Positions 9,004-20,590 of a stretch of 64,000 bases of DNA are shown here, one piece after another (within the stretch, counting starts at the first letter, position 1; each line of letters starts with the position of its first letter). Below the pieces are notes generated by a model. That model was not told where the DNA came from. It was given only the letters and a program-made list of their open reading frames with translations, and made no database searches. Where the stretch lies: positions 37,844,597-37,908,596 of the forward strand of contig CM055095.1 in assembly GCA_029204225.1 (NCBI GenBank), written 5' to 3'. The position numbers and the translations under genes are program-made. Source of the stretch: Diphasiastrum complanatum (lineage: Eukaryota; Streptophyta; Lycopodiopsida; Lycopodiales; Lycopodiaceae).

Positions 9004-12000
9004 TCAATGCTCTGGCTCTGACTCAGACGAATGCTCTGGAGACAACTCAGGGCCCCGAGCTGACTCTCGCAGCCGATATCTCTGCCTGTCTGGAACTGGC
9101 ATGGGCTGTGTATCCGAGGGGGAAGACTCGTCATCCTCATCCTCCCAATCAGCCTCCGCATCAGCCCCCAAGCAGGCCAAACCAACAACACCTGCTCCAA
9201 CTGGCTGTGATACTGCACCTCTACCTGTACCTGGAGCCCTGCGTGGTCGTCCTCTCCTCCCTGGCAGTTTCTGTGCCTTGCCTTTCTTGTTCGGTGCACC
9301 CTTGGGCCTGCCTGGTCTCTTGCGGACAAGAGGAGCTGTCAATGCCTCGTCACCCCCATGCAAATCACCTGGCTGGCTAGGCTGGGCCCAAGCTGAGGCC
9401 GGCTGGGATAGGGAAGCAAAAGAGGGAACTCCCTGTGCAACTGAGCGAGGAGGATGAGCTCGTGGAGTGTGTGCCCGTGGGGCTGCTGCAGGTGGAGGAA
9501 CTGGCTGTGCAGGAGGCGAGTACAGTGGCGATATGTACTGAAAGGGGCACTGTGGTGGCCGGTACTGGTACATCCTGGGTGCTGCCAAAGGAGGAGGATG
9601 TGACGTGGGTGCTGCCGCTGGAGGAGCCACTGTGGATGTGGGCGCTGCAAGAGAAAACCTGGGCACAGATGGTGGCCTGCCATGGAGACCTGGTGCTGCA
9701 GAAGTGGACGGCGATGGAGGGGATGCAGGCCTAAATGGCATCGGTGGCACTGGAGGAGCTGTGCGACGCACATACACCCTCTGAGGAGCTGGAGGAACTG
9801 TAGGCACCTCATGCGGCTGCTCTGGCTGGGACTCTCTGTGTGTGGCATGCTGGCAAGAGATGATGGGGGCGCCCTGACACTCGGCATCTGCTGGGCCTCT
9901 GAATCCAATGTGGCAACCAAGTCGGCCGGCTGGGCATCCGAATACAAATGCTCTGGGCTCTGGGGCTCATCCTGTGCACCAGCCTCTAAATCATCCTGTG
10001 CACCGACCTCTGAATCATCCTGTGCACCAACCCCTGAATCAACCCAAGCCTCATCCCGTGCCTCATCATGTGCACCCTGTAGACCCTGCATGGCCTCCCA
10101 ATCTGTGCAATGAAAGTCATCAGGTGCCTCCTCTGGTGTGCTGTCGTAGTAACGGCCATGACTCTGTGCTGCACGCATCCAAACATCTGCGGGACCAGCA
10201 TCTAAACCACTCTGCCCTCTATCAAGAGCCTCCTCCATCATGTCGACATAGGTAGGTATGCCACTGCCCCCCCCTGTGTGCCCTGCCTGTCTGCCGGTAT
10301 AACCTGTGCCATGTGTCCCACCTCTGCCACGTGATGCACCTGTGACCCCTGCCCGTGGCGTGTGCCCTGCACCTGTATAATCTGCCTCATCCCTCTCTGG
10401 TCTGGCAAACACAACCCGAATGGGCTCATCCTCATCATGCTCATCCTCTGACACTGGCTCATCTGCCTCATACAATGGGGGCTCTCTGTGCTCAAGCCCA
10501 AGCTCTCTCTCTCATCTCGGCAAGCTCCCTCTCTCTCTCTGCCATCAACTGTGTGCCCAGGTCATCTGCAGGCATGGGATGGGTGCTGTCCGTAGGCAAG
10601 TCAACCTGGCGCTCCAAATCAGATATCTTCGTCTGCAAGGTTTAAAATTTGCATGTCAGAGAGACAACTTTTTCAAGAAATGAAACCAACATACCAGGAG
10701 TCAACCAACATGCTATGAAAGATTAGCTTATCACCTGCAATGCGCTCGTAATGGTCGGAAGCCTCCTGGCGAGACGTGCGTTGGTGCTACAGAACACCAA
10801 CCGCTCCAACTGACTCACTGACAACCGGTTTCTTCTCCTCGTGTGAATCAGTGCCCATGTGCTCCAATTACGCTCACACACAGAGGCAGCACAGTCCTGT
10901 GGTGCGTGCATTGAAATACTTCAGCACATTGTGGCAAAGTTGAAACTTCAACGAAACACAAAAAATGGAGGATAAAATGAGATGCATACCTGAGAAAGGA
11001 CACGCAGTGCAAGACGCTGTATAGATGGGTATGTGCTACCGAACATGGTCCACCAGGTAATGGGTAGCTGCCTCCTCTCTGAATCCTGGGCAGCCGGGTG
11101 GCCGAATGTGCCCATGCCGAAACGAAATGCAGCGAGCTCCTCCATGAGCCTGATAGGATCCAAACCTATGTGTGGACCCACCCTGTGAATGTACTGAAGC
11201 CAATTGGCCTCGAGCTCCCTGTCTGCGATCTGTGTCGGAGAGAGGAAGAGGGGATGCAGCATGTGTGCAACGCTGTGGATACTCCTGTGGAAGTTGTTCC
11301 ATCGCGTCTCCCATATGAACTTCAGCTCTGTCATCCTGCAGGTGAGGGGCATGTGGTTTAGGGCATTACGAAAAAGCTTAACATTGACAGAAAAACAAAC
11401 TAGCAAGTACTGAAAAGATAAAGGTCAATTGCAACACTGTACCGCTTACCTCTCTGGCTGCAAGATGGGCAGCTGCAGGAACTGTCCAATCCGGTCCATG
11501 AGCTCATACACCAGTCCAAGTGTGGACCCTCGCTGTCAGCCATGCGGAGCACAATGTAGAGTGGTCGAAGCAGTCCTGACAATGTCTGTGCATCCCTCCA
11601 GAACTGGTCTCCCCTCACCGTGGAAGAAAAGTGCTCCCCATCCTCAGTGTGCGGAAATGTACTGGCACCCCAAAGATCACTGGCAACCATCTGTAGAAGC
11701 TGGGCCCTGCACCTGATCAAACGGTCGATGACCACCAAGTCGAATGCAAAGCGCGTGGGGGCTGGCTTACGGAGGTCCAGATGGCTAAACACCCGGAACA
11801 TGGCAAGAACACGCCTCTTTCTGGTGACAAAAGTCACCAGGAAGAGGGCCTCCCGGACGATGGCTCTAACCCAGGGAAGTGCTCCAATGTCCCCCATCAA
11901 AAGGTCTATGCCGTGGGCTGCACAGGGGGTATGAACAATATGAGGGAACTCGGCCTCTAGCAGTACACCCATCTGAATGCAGTTCGTGGCATTGTCCGTC

Positions 12001-13203
12001 ACCACCGTGACGACATGCTGTGGGCCTATGGCTAGGATGGAAGACCTGATGACATCAAACATGAACTCTGCAGATATGACTCTCCCCCCCCTGCTGCAAT
12101 CCACTGCCCTCAAAAACTGTGTGCCCATGCAGCTGGAGACCAGTATGTTGAGGATCGGCCTCCTCCTGACATCAGTCCAGCCATCGGACATGATGCTGCA
12201 ACCGTAAGTGGCCCAGTGCCGACGCAGAGGCTCCATCTCTCTAGACAAGGACTCGACCCTATCCCTCAGCATGTGTGTGCGGACAACCTCTGAACTAGGG
12301 ACTCTCCAGCTAGGGCTGACAGACTGTGCAAGGCGGAAGGCCCTTCTGAAGGGCTCAGAGTCGGTGATGGCAAAGGGCAGGTTCAGCTCGTAAACCAGAC
12401 TGGCCACGGCCTGTGTGGCCTCTCTGTCCATGTGCGGCTGATGCGCGCCGCGAATGGTCTGCTGCACGAGGGCTCTCCCTGGTGGACGACGGGTGGTGGA
12501 CCTCCAGCACGGTGCACCAACCGTGACGGGAATGGACGATGACGCGACAGGCTGGGCGCTGGTGGATGCATCGGCTGTAGACGTGGAATGGGGAGAGTGG
12601 GATGCACTGGCAGGGATGGGTGCAGCAGCATAGGTGGGGTGCACTGGTGGAGGGGCAACATCTGGCATGGGGTACGAAAACTGCTGGCTGAGGAGGTCAT
12701 CCGGATGGGAAGGGAAGGAAGAAGGGATCTCTTCCACATCCTCGAAGGCCCCAGCAGTAGCATCCAAGGCCTGCTCGGGTGGCGGAGAGTCCATGAGAAA
12801 GTCGTAGACTGGGGGAGTGCGAGCAACAGTGGGTGGTGGTGGAACCGCAGTGGCAACTGGCAGACGCGATGGGACGGGATCCACCGGAATCTGAGCAGAT
12901 GGGGGTGCATGAGGCAGAGCTGTCTGAGGGGCAAAGGGACCAGAGGAGGATGCACTCCCTCTCCTCGTGCGTGCCAGCCAAGCAGGCAGCAACTCTGGGT
13001 TAGTCACATAAGGAGCGGTGCAAAATCGGAGAACGCCCTCCGAAATGGTGTTCTCCCCTGCCACGAGCCGCGGCCCGTAGGTGTCCAGTAGTCGCTGCCT
13101 GTCGGGGACGGTCATGCTGCCACAAGGGGCAGCATTCAAGGTGGCACCATTTTTGGCGCGTGCACCGAGCAGATGGCCTTTAAGGCGAGTGAGGGATGCA
13201 GCA
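9004..13203 (-). pseudogene. hAT transposase, BED/DUF659 type with AT-hook tail (copy 1, broken)
   Basis: There are four exons on the minus strand: 13203-11450 (5' part missing), 11335-10990, 10896-10735 and 10632-9004. Junctions are GT-AG and keep the frame. Exon 1 has the DUF659/RNase-H-like core: IMSDGWTDVRRRP (first Asp), VVTDNATNC (second Asp), PCAAHGIDL. Exon 2 carries FIWETRWNNFHRSIHSVAH. Exon 3 is the hAT dimerisation segment (SVCERNWSTWALIHTRRRNR). Exon 4 is a long acidic/Pro-rich extension with GAQDD repeats. It also has two AT-hooks (RPGRPKG, RRGRPRR), about 120 and 90 residues before the end. The start with the BED finger is lost at the palindrome junction. A 1-bp loss near 11527, a 2-bp loss near 10510 and a 2-bp gain near 9823 break the frame. 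Confidence 0.88.
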
Positions 13204-13310
13204 CGGGACCGTACTGGTACCACGGTACCATAATATAATATATTATTTATTATTTGATATTTTTTTTCATTTTTTTTAACCTAAACTACCCGCCCCCCTC
13301 GCATTTCATC
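13204..13310. repeat. Truncated transposase-side terminus at the palindrome centre
   Basis: CGGGACCGTACTGGTACC starts here directly after copy 1 exon sequence (GGGATGCAGCA). In copy 3 the equivalent end continues outward through more GGTACC words to CTATG, so about 45 bp including the terminal CATAG are missing. It is followed by an AT-rich stretch (TATAATATATTATTTATT) that all copies share. Confidence 0.7.
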
Positions 13311-13548
13311 AAAAATGGTTTTGCGCCCTCCTCCGCCCTGCCATCGCTACTGTTTCCGCCTGCCTGCCTTCGATTCCTTGCGTCGCCCTTCGCCCAAGTA
13401 TTGCCCTGCCTTGCATTTGACTTGCTTCGCCCTGTTTTCGCCCATTTTCAGCGTCTCTCACACAGTGTACCCTGCTGTTTTTTTTCCAGCGTTCCATCCT
13501 TGCAGCTTTCGCTTCATCTGCATTTTGTCCTTGGTTTTCTCCATCGCA

Positions 13549-16500
13549 ATGGTGCAATCCGACCTTTCCGGTCTGTGGGACGAGGTAGACATTGTCAGGC
13601 GGGTTGCCGACAAGGCCAACAAGACCGGTCAAAAGATCGTGCGCTGCCGATACTGTCTCGTCGAGTTTGCTGCATCCCTCACTCGCCTTAAAGGCCATCT
13701 GCTCGGTGCACGCGCCAAAAATGGTACCACCTTGAATGCTGCCCCTTGTGGCAGCATGACCGTCCCCGACAGGCAGCGACTACTGCACACCTACGGGACG
13801 CGGCTCGTGGCAGGGGAGCACCATTTCGGAGGGCATTCTCCGATTTTGCACCACTCCTTATGTGGCTGACCCAGAGTTGCTGCCTGCTTGGCTGGCACGC
13901 ACGAGGAGAGGGAGTGCATCCTCCTCTGGTCCCTTTGCCCCTCTAACAGTTCTGCCTCACGCACCCCCATCTGCTCAGATTCCGGTGGATCCCATCCCAT
14001 CGCGTCCGCCAGTTGCCACTGCGGTTCCACCACCACCCACTGTTGCTCGCACTCCACCAGTCTACGACTTTCTCATGGACTCTCCGCCACCCGAGCAGGC
14101 CCTGGATGGTACTGGGCGGGCCTTCGAGGATGTGGAAGAGATCCCTTCTTCCTTCCCTTCCCATCCGGATGACCTCCTCAGCCAGCAGTTTTCGTACCCC
14201 ATGCCAGATGTTGCCCCTCCACCAGTGCACCCCACCTATGCTGCTGCACCCATCCCTGCCAGTGCATCCCACTCTCCCCATTCCACGTCTATAGCCGATA
14301 CATCCACCAGTGCCCAGCCTGTCGCGTCATCGTCCATTCCCGTCACGGTTGGTGCACCGTGCTGGAGGTTCACCACCCGTCGCCCACCAGGGAGAGCCCT
14401 CGTGCAGCAGACCATTCGCGGCGCGCATCAGCCGCACATGGACAGAGAGGCCACACACGCCGTGGCCAGTCTGATTTACGAGCTGAACCTGCCCTTTGCC
14501 ATCACCGACTCTGAGCCCTTCAGAAGGGCCTTCCGCCTTGCACAGTCTGTCAGCCCTAGCTGGAGAGTCCCTAGTTCAGAGGTTGTTCGCACACACATGC
14601 TGAGGGATAGGGTTGAGTCCTTGTCTAGAGAGATGAAGCCTCTGCGTCGGCACTGGGCCACTTACGGTTGCAGCATCATGTCCGATGGCTGGACTGATGT
14701 CAGGAGGAGGCCGATCCTCAACATTCTGGTCTCCAACTGCATGGGCACACAGTTTTTGAGGGCAGTGGATTGCAGCAGGGGGGGGAGAGTCATATCTGCA
14801 GAGTTCATGTTTGATGTCATCTGGTCTTCCATCCTAGCCACAGGCCCACAGCATGTCGTCACGATGGTGACGGACAATGCCACGAATTGCATTCAGATGG
14901 GTGTACTGCTAGAGGCCGAGTTCCCTCATATTGTTCATACCCCCTGTGCAGCCCACGGCATAGACCTTCTGATGGGGGACATTGGAGCACTTCCCTGGGT
15001 TAGAGCCATCGTCCGGGAGGCCCTCTTCCTGGTGACTTTTGTCACCAGAAAGAGGCGTGTTCTTGCCATGTTCCGGGTGTTCAGCCATCTGGACCTTCGT
15101 AAGCCAGCCCCCACGCGCTTTGCATTCGACTTGGTGGTCATCGACCGTTTGATCAGGTGCAGGGCCCAGCTTCTACAGATGGTTGCCAGTGATCTTTGGG
15201 GTGCCAGTACATTTCCGCAAACTGAGGATGGGGAGCACTTTTCTTCCACGGTGAGGGGAGACCAGTTCTGGAGGGATGCACAGACATTGTTAGGACTGCT
15301 TCGACCACTCTACATCGTGCTCCGCATGGCTGACAGCGAGGGGTCGACACTTGGACTGGTGTATGAGCTCATGGATCGGATTGGACAGTTCCTGCAGTTG
15401 CCCATCTTGCAGCCAGAGAGGTAAGCGGTGCAGTGTTGCAATTGACCTTTATCTTTTCAGTACTTGCTAGTTTGTTTTTCTGTCAATGTTAAGCTTTTTC
15501 GTAATGCCCTAAACCACATGCCCCTCACCTGCAGGATGACAGAGCTGAAGTTCATATGGGAGACGCGGTGGAACTACTTCCACAGGAGTATCCACAGCGT
15601 TGCACACATGCTGCATCCCCTCTTCCTCTCTCCGACACAGATCGCAGACAGGGAGCTCGAGGCCGATTGGCTTCAGTACATTCACAGGGTGGGTCCACAT
15701 ATAGGTTTGGATCCTATTAGGCTCATGGAGGAGCTCGCTGCATTTCGTTTCGGCATGGACACATTCGGCCACCCAGCTGCCCAGGATCCAGAGAGGAGGC
15801 AGCTACCCATTACCTGGTGGACCATGTTCGGTAGCACATACCCATCTATACAGCGTCTTGCACTGCATGTCCTTTCTCAAGTATGCATCTCATTTTATCC
15901 TCCATTTTTGTGTTTCGTTGAAGTTTCACCTCTGCCACAATGTGCTGAAGTATTTCAATGCACGCACCACAGGACTGTGCTGCCTCCGTGTGTGAGCGTA
16001 ATTGGAGCACATGGGCACTGATTCACACGAGGAGAAGGAACCGGTTGTCAGTGAGTCAGTTGGAGCGGTTGGTGTTCTGTAGCACCAACGCACGTCTCGC
16101 CAGGAGGCTTCCGACCATTACGTGCGCATTGCAGGTGATAAGCTAATCTTTCATAGCATGTTGGTTGACTCCTGGTATGTTGGTTTCATTTCTTGATAAG
16201 GTTGTCTCACTGACATGCAAATTTTAAACCTTGCAGACGAAGATATCCGATTTGGAGCGCCAGGTTGACTTGCCTACGGACAGCACCCATCCCATGCCTG
16301 TAGATGACCTGGGCACACAGTTGATGGCAGAGAGAGAGAGGGAGCTTGCCGAGATGAGAGAGAGAGAGCTTGGGCTTGAGCACAGACAGCCCCCATTGTA
16401 TGAGGCAGACGAGCCAGTGTCAGAGGATGAGCATGATGAGGATGAGCCCATTCGGGTTGTGTTTGCCAGTTCAGAGAGAGATGAGGCATACCATACAGGT

Positions 16501-17473
16501 GCAGGGCACACGCCACGGCAGGGGTCACAGGTGCATCACGTGGCAGAGGTGGGACACATGGCACAGGTTATACCGGCAGACCGGCAAGGCACACAGGGGG
16601 GGCAGTGGCATACCTACCTATGTCGACATGATGGAGGAGGCTCTTGATAGAGGGCAGAGTGGTTTAGATGCCGGTCCCGCAGATGTTTGGTTGCGTGCAG
16701 CACAGAGTCATGGCCGTTACTACGACAGCACACCAGAGGAGGCACCTGATGACTTTCATTGCACAGATTGGGAGGCCATGCAGGGTCTACAGGGTGCACA
16801 TGATGAGGCACGGGATGAGGCTTGGGTTGATTCAAAGGTTGGTGCACAGGATGATTCAGAGGTCGGTGCACAGGATGATTTAGAGGCTGGTGCACAGGAT
16901 GAGTCCCAGAGCCCAGAGCATTTGTATTCGGATGCCCAGCTGGCCGACTTGGTTGCCACATTGGATTCAGATGCCCAGCAGATGCCGAGTGTCAGGGCGC
17001 CCCCATCATCTCTTGCCAGCATGCCATACACAGAGTCCCAGCCAGAGCAGCTACACGAGGTGCCTACAGTTCCTCCAGCTCCTCAGAGGGTGTATGTGCG
17101 TCGCACAGCTCCTCCAGTGCCACCGATGCCATTTAGGCCTGCAGCCCCTCCATCGTCGTCCACTTCTGCAGCACCAGGTCTCCATGGCAGGCCACCATCT
17201 GTGCCCAGGTTTTCTCTTGCAGCGCCCACATCCACAGTGGCTCCTCCAGTTGCAGCACCCACGTCACATCCTCCTCCTCTGGCAGCACCCAGGATGTACC
17301 AGTACCGGCCACCACAGTGCCCCTTTCAGTACATATCGCCACTGTACTCGCCTCCTGCACAGATATATACTGTCATTTTTTTAAGCAGCCATCTAGTTAT
17401 TTGCTGCACCATAAACTGCCGAAAACTACATAGCAACAGTCCGCCACATACGGCTGGACCTCATCTATTCTAA
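13549..17473 (+). pseudogene. hAT transposase (copy 2, broken; has the BED zinc finger)
   Basis: The start ATG is at 13549 (MVQSDLSGLWDEV). A BED-type zinc finger follows: CRYC at residues 33-36 and SLTRLKGH with His50. Exons are 13549-15420, 15535-15880, 15973-16134 and 16237 onward. Donors GTAAGC and GTGATA and acceptors CTGCAG, CCACAG and TTGCAG are consistent in copy 1; the exon 2 donor has decayed from CAG|GT to CAA|GT. A 2-bp loss near 13818 (GGGAGCACC against GGGAGAACACC) shifts the frame early. Two 1-bp losses lie in exon 4 (about 16517 and 16600). At about 17362 a 0.9-kb deletion removes both AT-hooks and the native stop, so the reading frame runs into 3' DNA. Combining copies, the intact protein would be roughly 1,330 residues. 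Confidence 0.88.
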
Positions 17474-17480
17474 ACATCTC

Positions 17481-17845
17481 TCACTGATCCTCCACCGACT
17501 CCTCGCCCTCGTCTGGTGCATTGTTTTGTCGCTCTTGCTCTGCCTCCCGGTTAGCCCGAGCTGCCTCCTGGTTAGCCCGACGTCTGGCCGCCCTTTCCCT
17601 GACCATGATGAGTTGCCGTCGTGTGAAATTCATTCCGTCTGCTCATCCAGATCCAGCTCGACAACGGGGACAGGACCCACAGCGGGGGCAGGTGGCTCCG
17701 GTTCCGAATTTCTCTGTCGAGTTTGTCACAGCATCTCTCGGATATCTGCCTCTTGCTTCCGATGCCTCTCGTTGTGCCTTCGGATATCTTCCTCGAGCTT
17801 CCTCCTGGCTTCGCCCTCGGGCTTCGGTGGTATGCGCTCTGCCAT
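17481..17845 (-). pseudogene. hAT-associated ORF2 (copy 2, broken)
   Basis: This is the mirror-image copy of ORF2. The start is kept (MAERIPPKPEG), but CGA has become TGA after IREML, giving a nonsense codon near 17730. One A is missing near 17638, which shifts the frame in the LDEQIGMNF region. The TATA/CCAAT region upstream (about 17995-18240 on the minus strand) is still present. Confidence 0.75.
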
Positions 17846-18485
17846 CTCGATCGACCTTCTCCTCACAGCACCCTGGTCCTTGAACACCCTCTCACAGCAC
17901 CCTGGCTCTCAAACAGCCTCTCACAGCCTGTCACTGGCTCTCGCTTGCTCTCTCACTGTCTATCACTAGCTCTCTCACAGCCTCTGAAAATGCCAACCAC
18001 AATGGCATTGTGAGTGCCTATTTATCCCCACAGCCTGATCGGCCATGTGGATCCCCATCATCCCTCCATGTGCCTCTGTACCTACCCCAATGTGATGCTC
18101 CCCCCTGTGTTGGTCTCCCATTGGGCCCATGGTCTGCTCACCCACAATGCCCATGTGCCTCTGTACTTGCCCCCATGTGATGCTACCCCCCTGTGTGGGT
18201 CTCCCATTGGCCCCTCGGTCTACTCACTCGCAGTGCCCATGTGCCACTGCAACAGTCCCCTGCATCATGTACTGTACCCTCTTTTTTTACACCCAGAACC
18301 CCCTTTTTTTTGTCCTTTTTTGGTAGTTAATATACAAAAAAAAATTATTAAAAATATATTAAAAAATAAAAAAATATTAAAAATGGTACCGCCCTGGTAC
18401 CGCGGATCCCAGGGCGGTACCGTACCGGCGGTACCACTGATATGGTACCGGCGGCACCATACCAGCAGTACCACGAGGTACTATG

Positions 18486-18504
18486 ATATATATATATTAT
18501 ATAT
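18486..18504. repeat. AT tract between hAT palindrome and miniature element
   Basis: Nineteen A/T bases, nearly all alternating, lie between CTATG (end of the palindrome) and CATAG (start of the next element). Confidence 0.85.
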
Positions 18505-19048
18505 CATAGTGGCACGTGGTACCGCCATTATGGTACCGCGGTACCATAATGGTGGTACCGCCATTATGGTGCCGCCCAAAAATCCACGGTACCAGGGCGG
18601 CACCATTTTTTAATTTTTTTTTTTTTTTAAAAATTAATTTTGTTAAAAAAAAATAAAAATTTAGTGGGCAATATGGGTATCAGCTTGAAGCTCTTGACGA
18701 GAGCAGTGCATTTATGCAGGTTGCCGATGCTTTCAGCTACAAATTGTGTTAGACAACTAAATAATGCACCTCTCAGTTTAGTAGTCACTAGTTAACCGTG
18801 AGCTCAGATCTGTAAGGCCCCCGTTATGAGGAGAAACCATTACTGAGCACGGTTGTTAGTATAGGGTCTACTGTGAGACCATGATGGTTATGAGATGGCT
18901 AGATTACAGTTTCTATATAGCAGCAAGTCAAAAAAAATATTAAAAAAAAATATTATATATTATGGTACCGCGGATCAGTATGGATCCGCGGTACCAGCAT
19001 GGATCCGCGGTACCGGGATCCGCGGATCCTGGTACCGCTGGATCTATG
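18505..19048. mobile_element. 544-bp miniature of the GGTACC hAT family
   Basis: The left end is CATAGTGGCACGTGGTACC followed by GGTACC palindromes and a CCAGGGCGG boundary, as at the ORF2-side end of the big copies. The right end is a series of GGATCCGCGGTACC words ending GGATCTATG, as at the transposase-side end. The 350-bp middle has no ORF and no clear match to the large copies. (AT)n flanks both sides. It is best explained as a non-autonomous member mobilised by the same transposase. Confidence 0.7.

Positions 19049-19049
<1 letters not shown>

Positions 19050-19097
<48 letters not shown>
19050..19097. repeat. (AT)n microsatellite
   Basis: About 24 AT units lie between the miniature element and copy 3. 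Confidence 0.95.
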
Positions 19098-19100
<3 letters not shown>

Positions 19101-19698
19101 CCGCCGGTACGGTACCGCCCTGGGATCCGCGGTACCAGAGCGGTACATTTTTAATCTTTTTTTTAATTTTTTAATATATATTTAATTAATTTTTTTTGCC
19201 TATTACTTACCAAAAAAGGACAAAAAAAATGGAAAAAAAAGGGGTACTGGGTGTAAAAAAAGAGGGTACAGTACATGGTGCAGGGGATTGGTGCAGTGGC
19301 ACATGGGCACTGTGGGTGAGCAGACCATGGGGCCAATGGGAGACCAACACAAGGGGGTAGCATCACATGGGGGCAGGTACAGAGGCACATGGGCACTGTG
19401 GGTGAGCAGACCATGGGGCCAATGGGAGACCAACACAGGGGAGGAGCATCACATGGGGGCAGGTACAGAGGCACATGGATGGATGATGGGGATCCACATG
19501 GCCGATCAGGCTGTGGGGATAAATAGGCACCCACAATGCCATTGTGGTCGGCATTTTCAGAGGCTGTGAGAAAGCTAGTGATAGACAGTGAGAGAGCAAG
19601 CGAGAGCCGGTGACAGGCTGTGAGAGGCTGTTTGAGAGCCAGGGTGCTGTGAGAGGCTGTTTGAGAGCCAGGGTGCTGTGAGGAGAAGGTCGATTGAG

Positions 19699-20064
19699 AT
19701 GGCAGAGCGCATACCACCGAAGCCCGAGGGCGAAGCCAGAAGGAAGCTCGAGGAAGATATGCGAAGGCACAACGAGAGACATCAAAAGCAAGAGGCAGAT
19801 ATTCGAGAGATGCTGCGACAAACTCGACAGAGAAATCCGGAACCGGAGCCACCCGCCCCCGCTGTGGGTCCTGTCCCCGCTGTCGAGCTGGATCTGGATG
19901 AGCAGATCGGAATGAATTTCACACGACAGCAACTCATCATGGTCAGGGAAAGGGCGGCCAGACGTCGGGCTAACCAGGAGGCAGCTCGGGCTAACCGGGA
20001 GGCAGAGCAAGAGCGACAAAACAATGCACCAAACGAGGGCGAGGAGTCGGTGGAGGATCAGTGA
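19699..20064 (+). CDS. hAT-associated ORF2 (copy 3, intact)
   Basis: This is a 121-residue protein, colinear with the copy 1 product without indels. Replacements seen include D/I to M in LEED(I/M)RRH, R to Q in ERH(R/Q)KQ, D to G after PAPAV, R to Q in FTR(R/Q)QL and D to N in NAP(D/N)EG. Other differences are silent. It is preceded by the same CCAAT doublet and a GATAAATAGGC box near 19517. It is still open although the transposase next to it is deleted and frameshifted. The function is unknown. Confidence 0.7.
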   Translation: MAERIPPKPEGEARRKLEEDMRRHNERHQKQEADIREMLRQTRQRNPEPEPPAPAVGPVPAVELDLDEQIGMNFTRQQLIMVRERAARRRANQEAARANREAEQERQNNAPNEGEESVEDQ

Positions 20065-20590
20065 GGGATGTTTAGAATAGATAAGGTCCAGCCGTATGTG
20101 GCGGACTGTTGCTATGTAGTTTTCGGCAGTTTATGGTGCAGCAAATAACTAGATGGCTGCTTAAAAAAATGACAGTATATGTGATGTTATCCTGATACAA
20201 CGGTTGAATATATACATAGTTGTTTTTTGTGCAACGCGAGCCTGCTCATGTAAGATGCAATCTCTGTAATTTTTTTAAATGCAGATGTATTACATGTGTT
20301 TATGCAATGTCGTTTGGGGTGTAGGGGTGATTGCTGTGCTCATGATGTAGGTGCATATATGTGAAGCTAGCATTCACTTCAAACGAAATTAAATGAAAAT
20401 AGGATTCACACACGCACACAGAATTCTTCAACATTGAAAATACAAGCATCACATGTACAGAGCGACATACGCACAATGTGCAGCAAATAATGTAGGCCAA
20501 ACACTCTATATAATGTGAAAAATCATCTGAGTACAATGGTAGACCGTCTGCTAGAGACAAACTACTGAAACTAAAACAATAGAGCCACAA

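Larger units (their letters stand above)
7465..18485. mobile_element. 11-kb palindromic hAT element (two head-to-head copies)
   Basis: Both outer ends carry the same terminus, CATAGTACCTCGTGGT on the left and its reverse complement on the right, each followed by (AT)n. The left arm is 7465-13203 and the right arm about 13670-18485. They match closely across transposase, introns and ORF2, with scattered substitutions and small indels. The 466-bp spacer (13204-13669) holds the transposase-side terminus and BED-domain start of copy 2 only. The right arm lacks about 0.9 kb (junction near 17362), which removes the transposase C-terminus. It looks like one normal element and one inverted partial copy joined through their transposase-side ends. 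Confidence 0.85.

Noticed and set aside
9101-10255. Several plus-strand ORFs opposite transposase exon 4
   Set aside because: They are antisense translations of the GC-rich, Pro-rich exon. They recur in the other copies only because the exon does.
12588-13091. 167-residue plus-strand ORF opposite transposase exon 1, with its mirrored counterpart at 13943-14281
   Set aside because: Antisense to the Pro-rich linker of the transposase; no independent motifs and no promoter.
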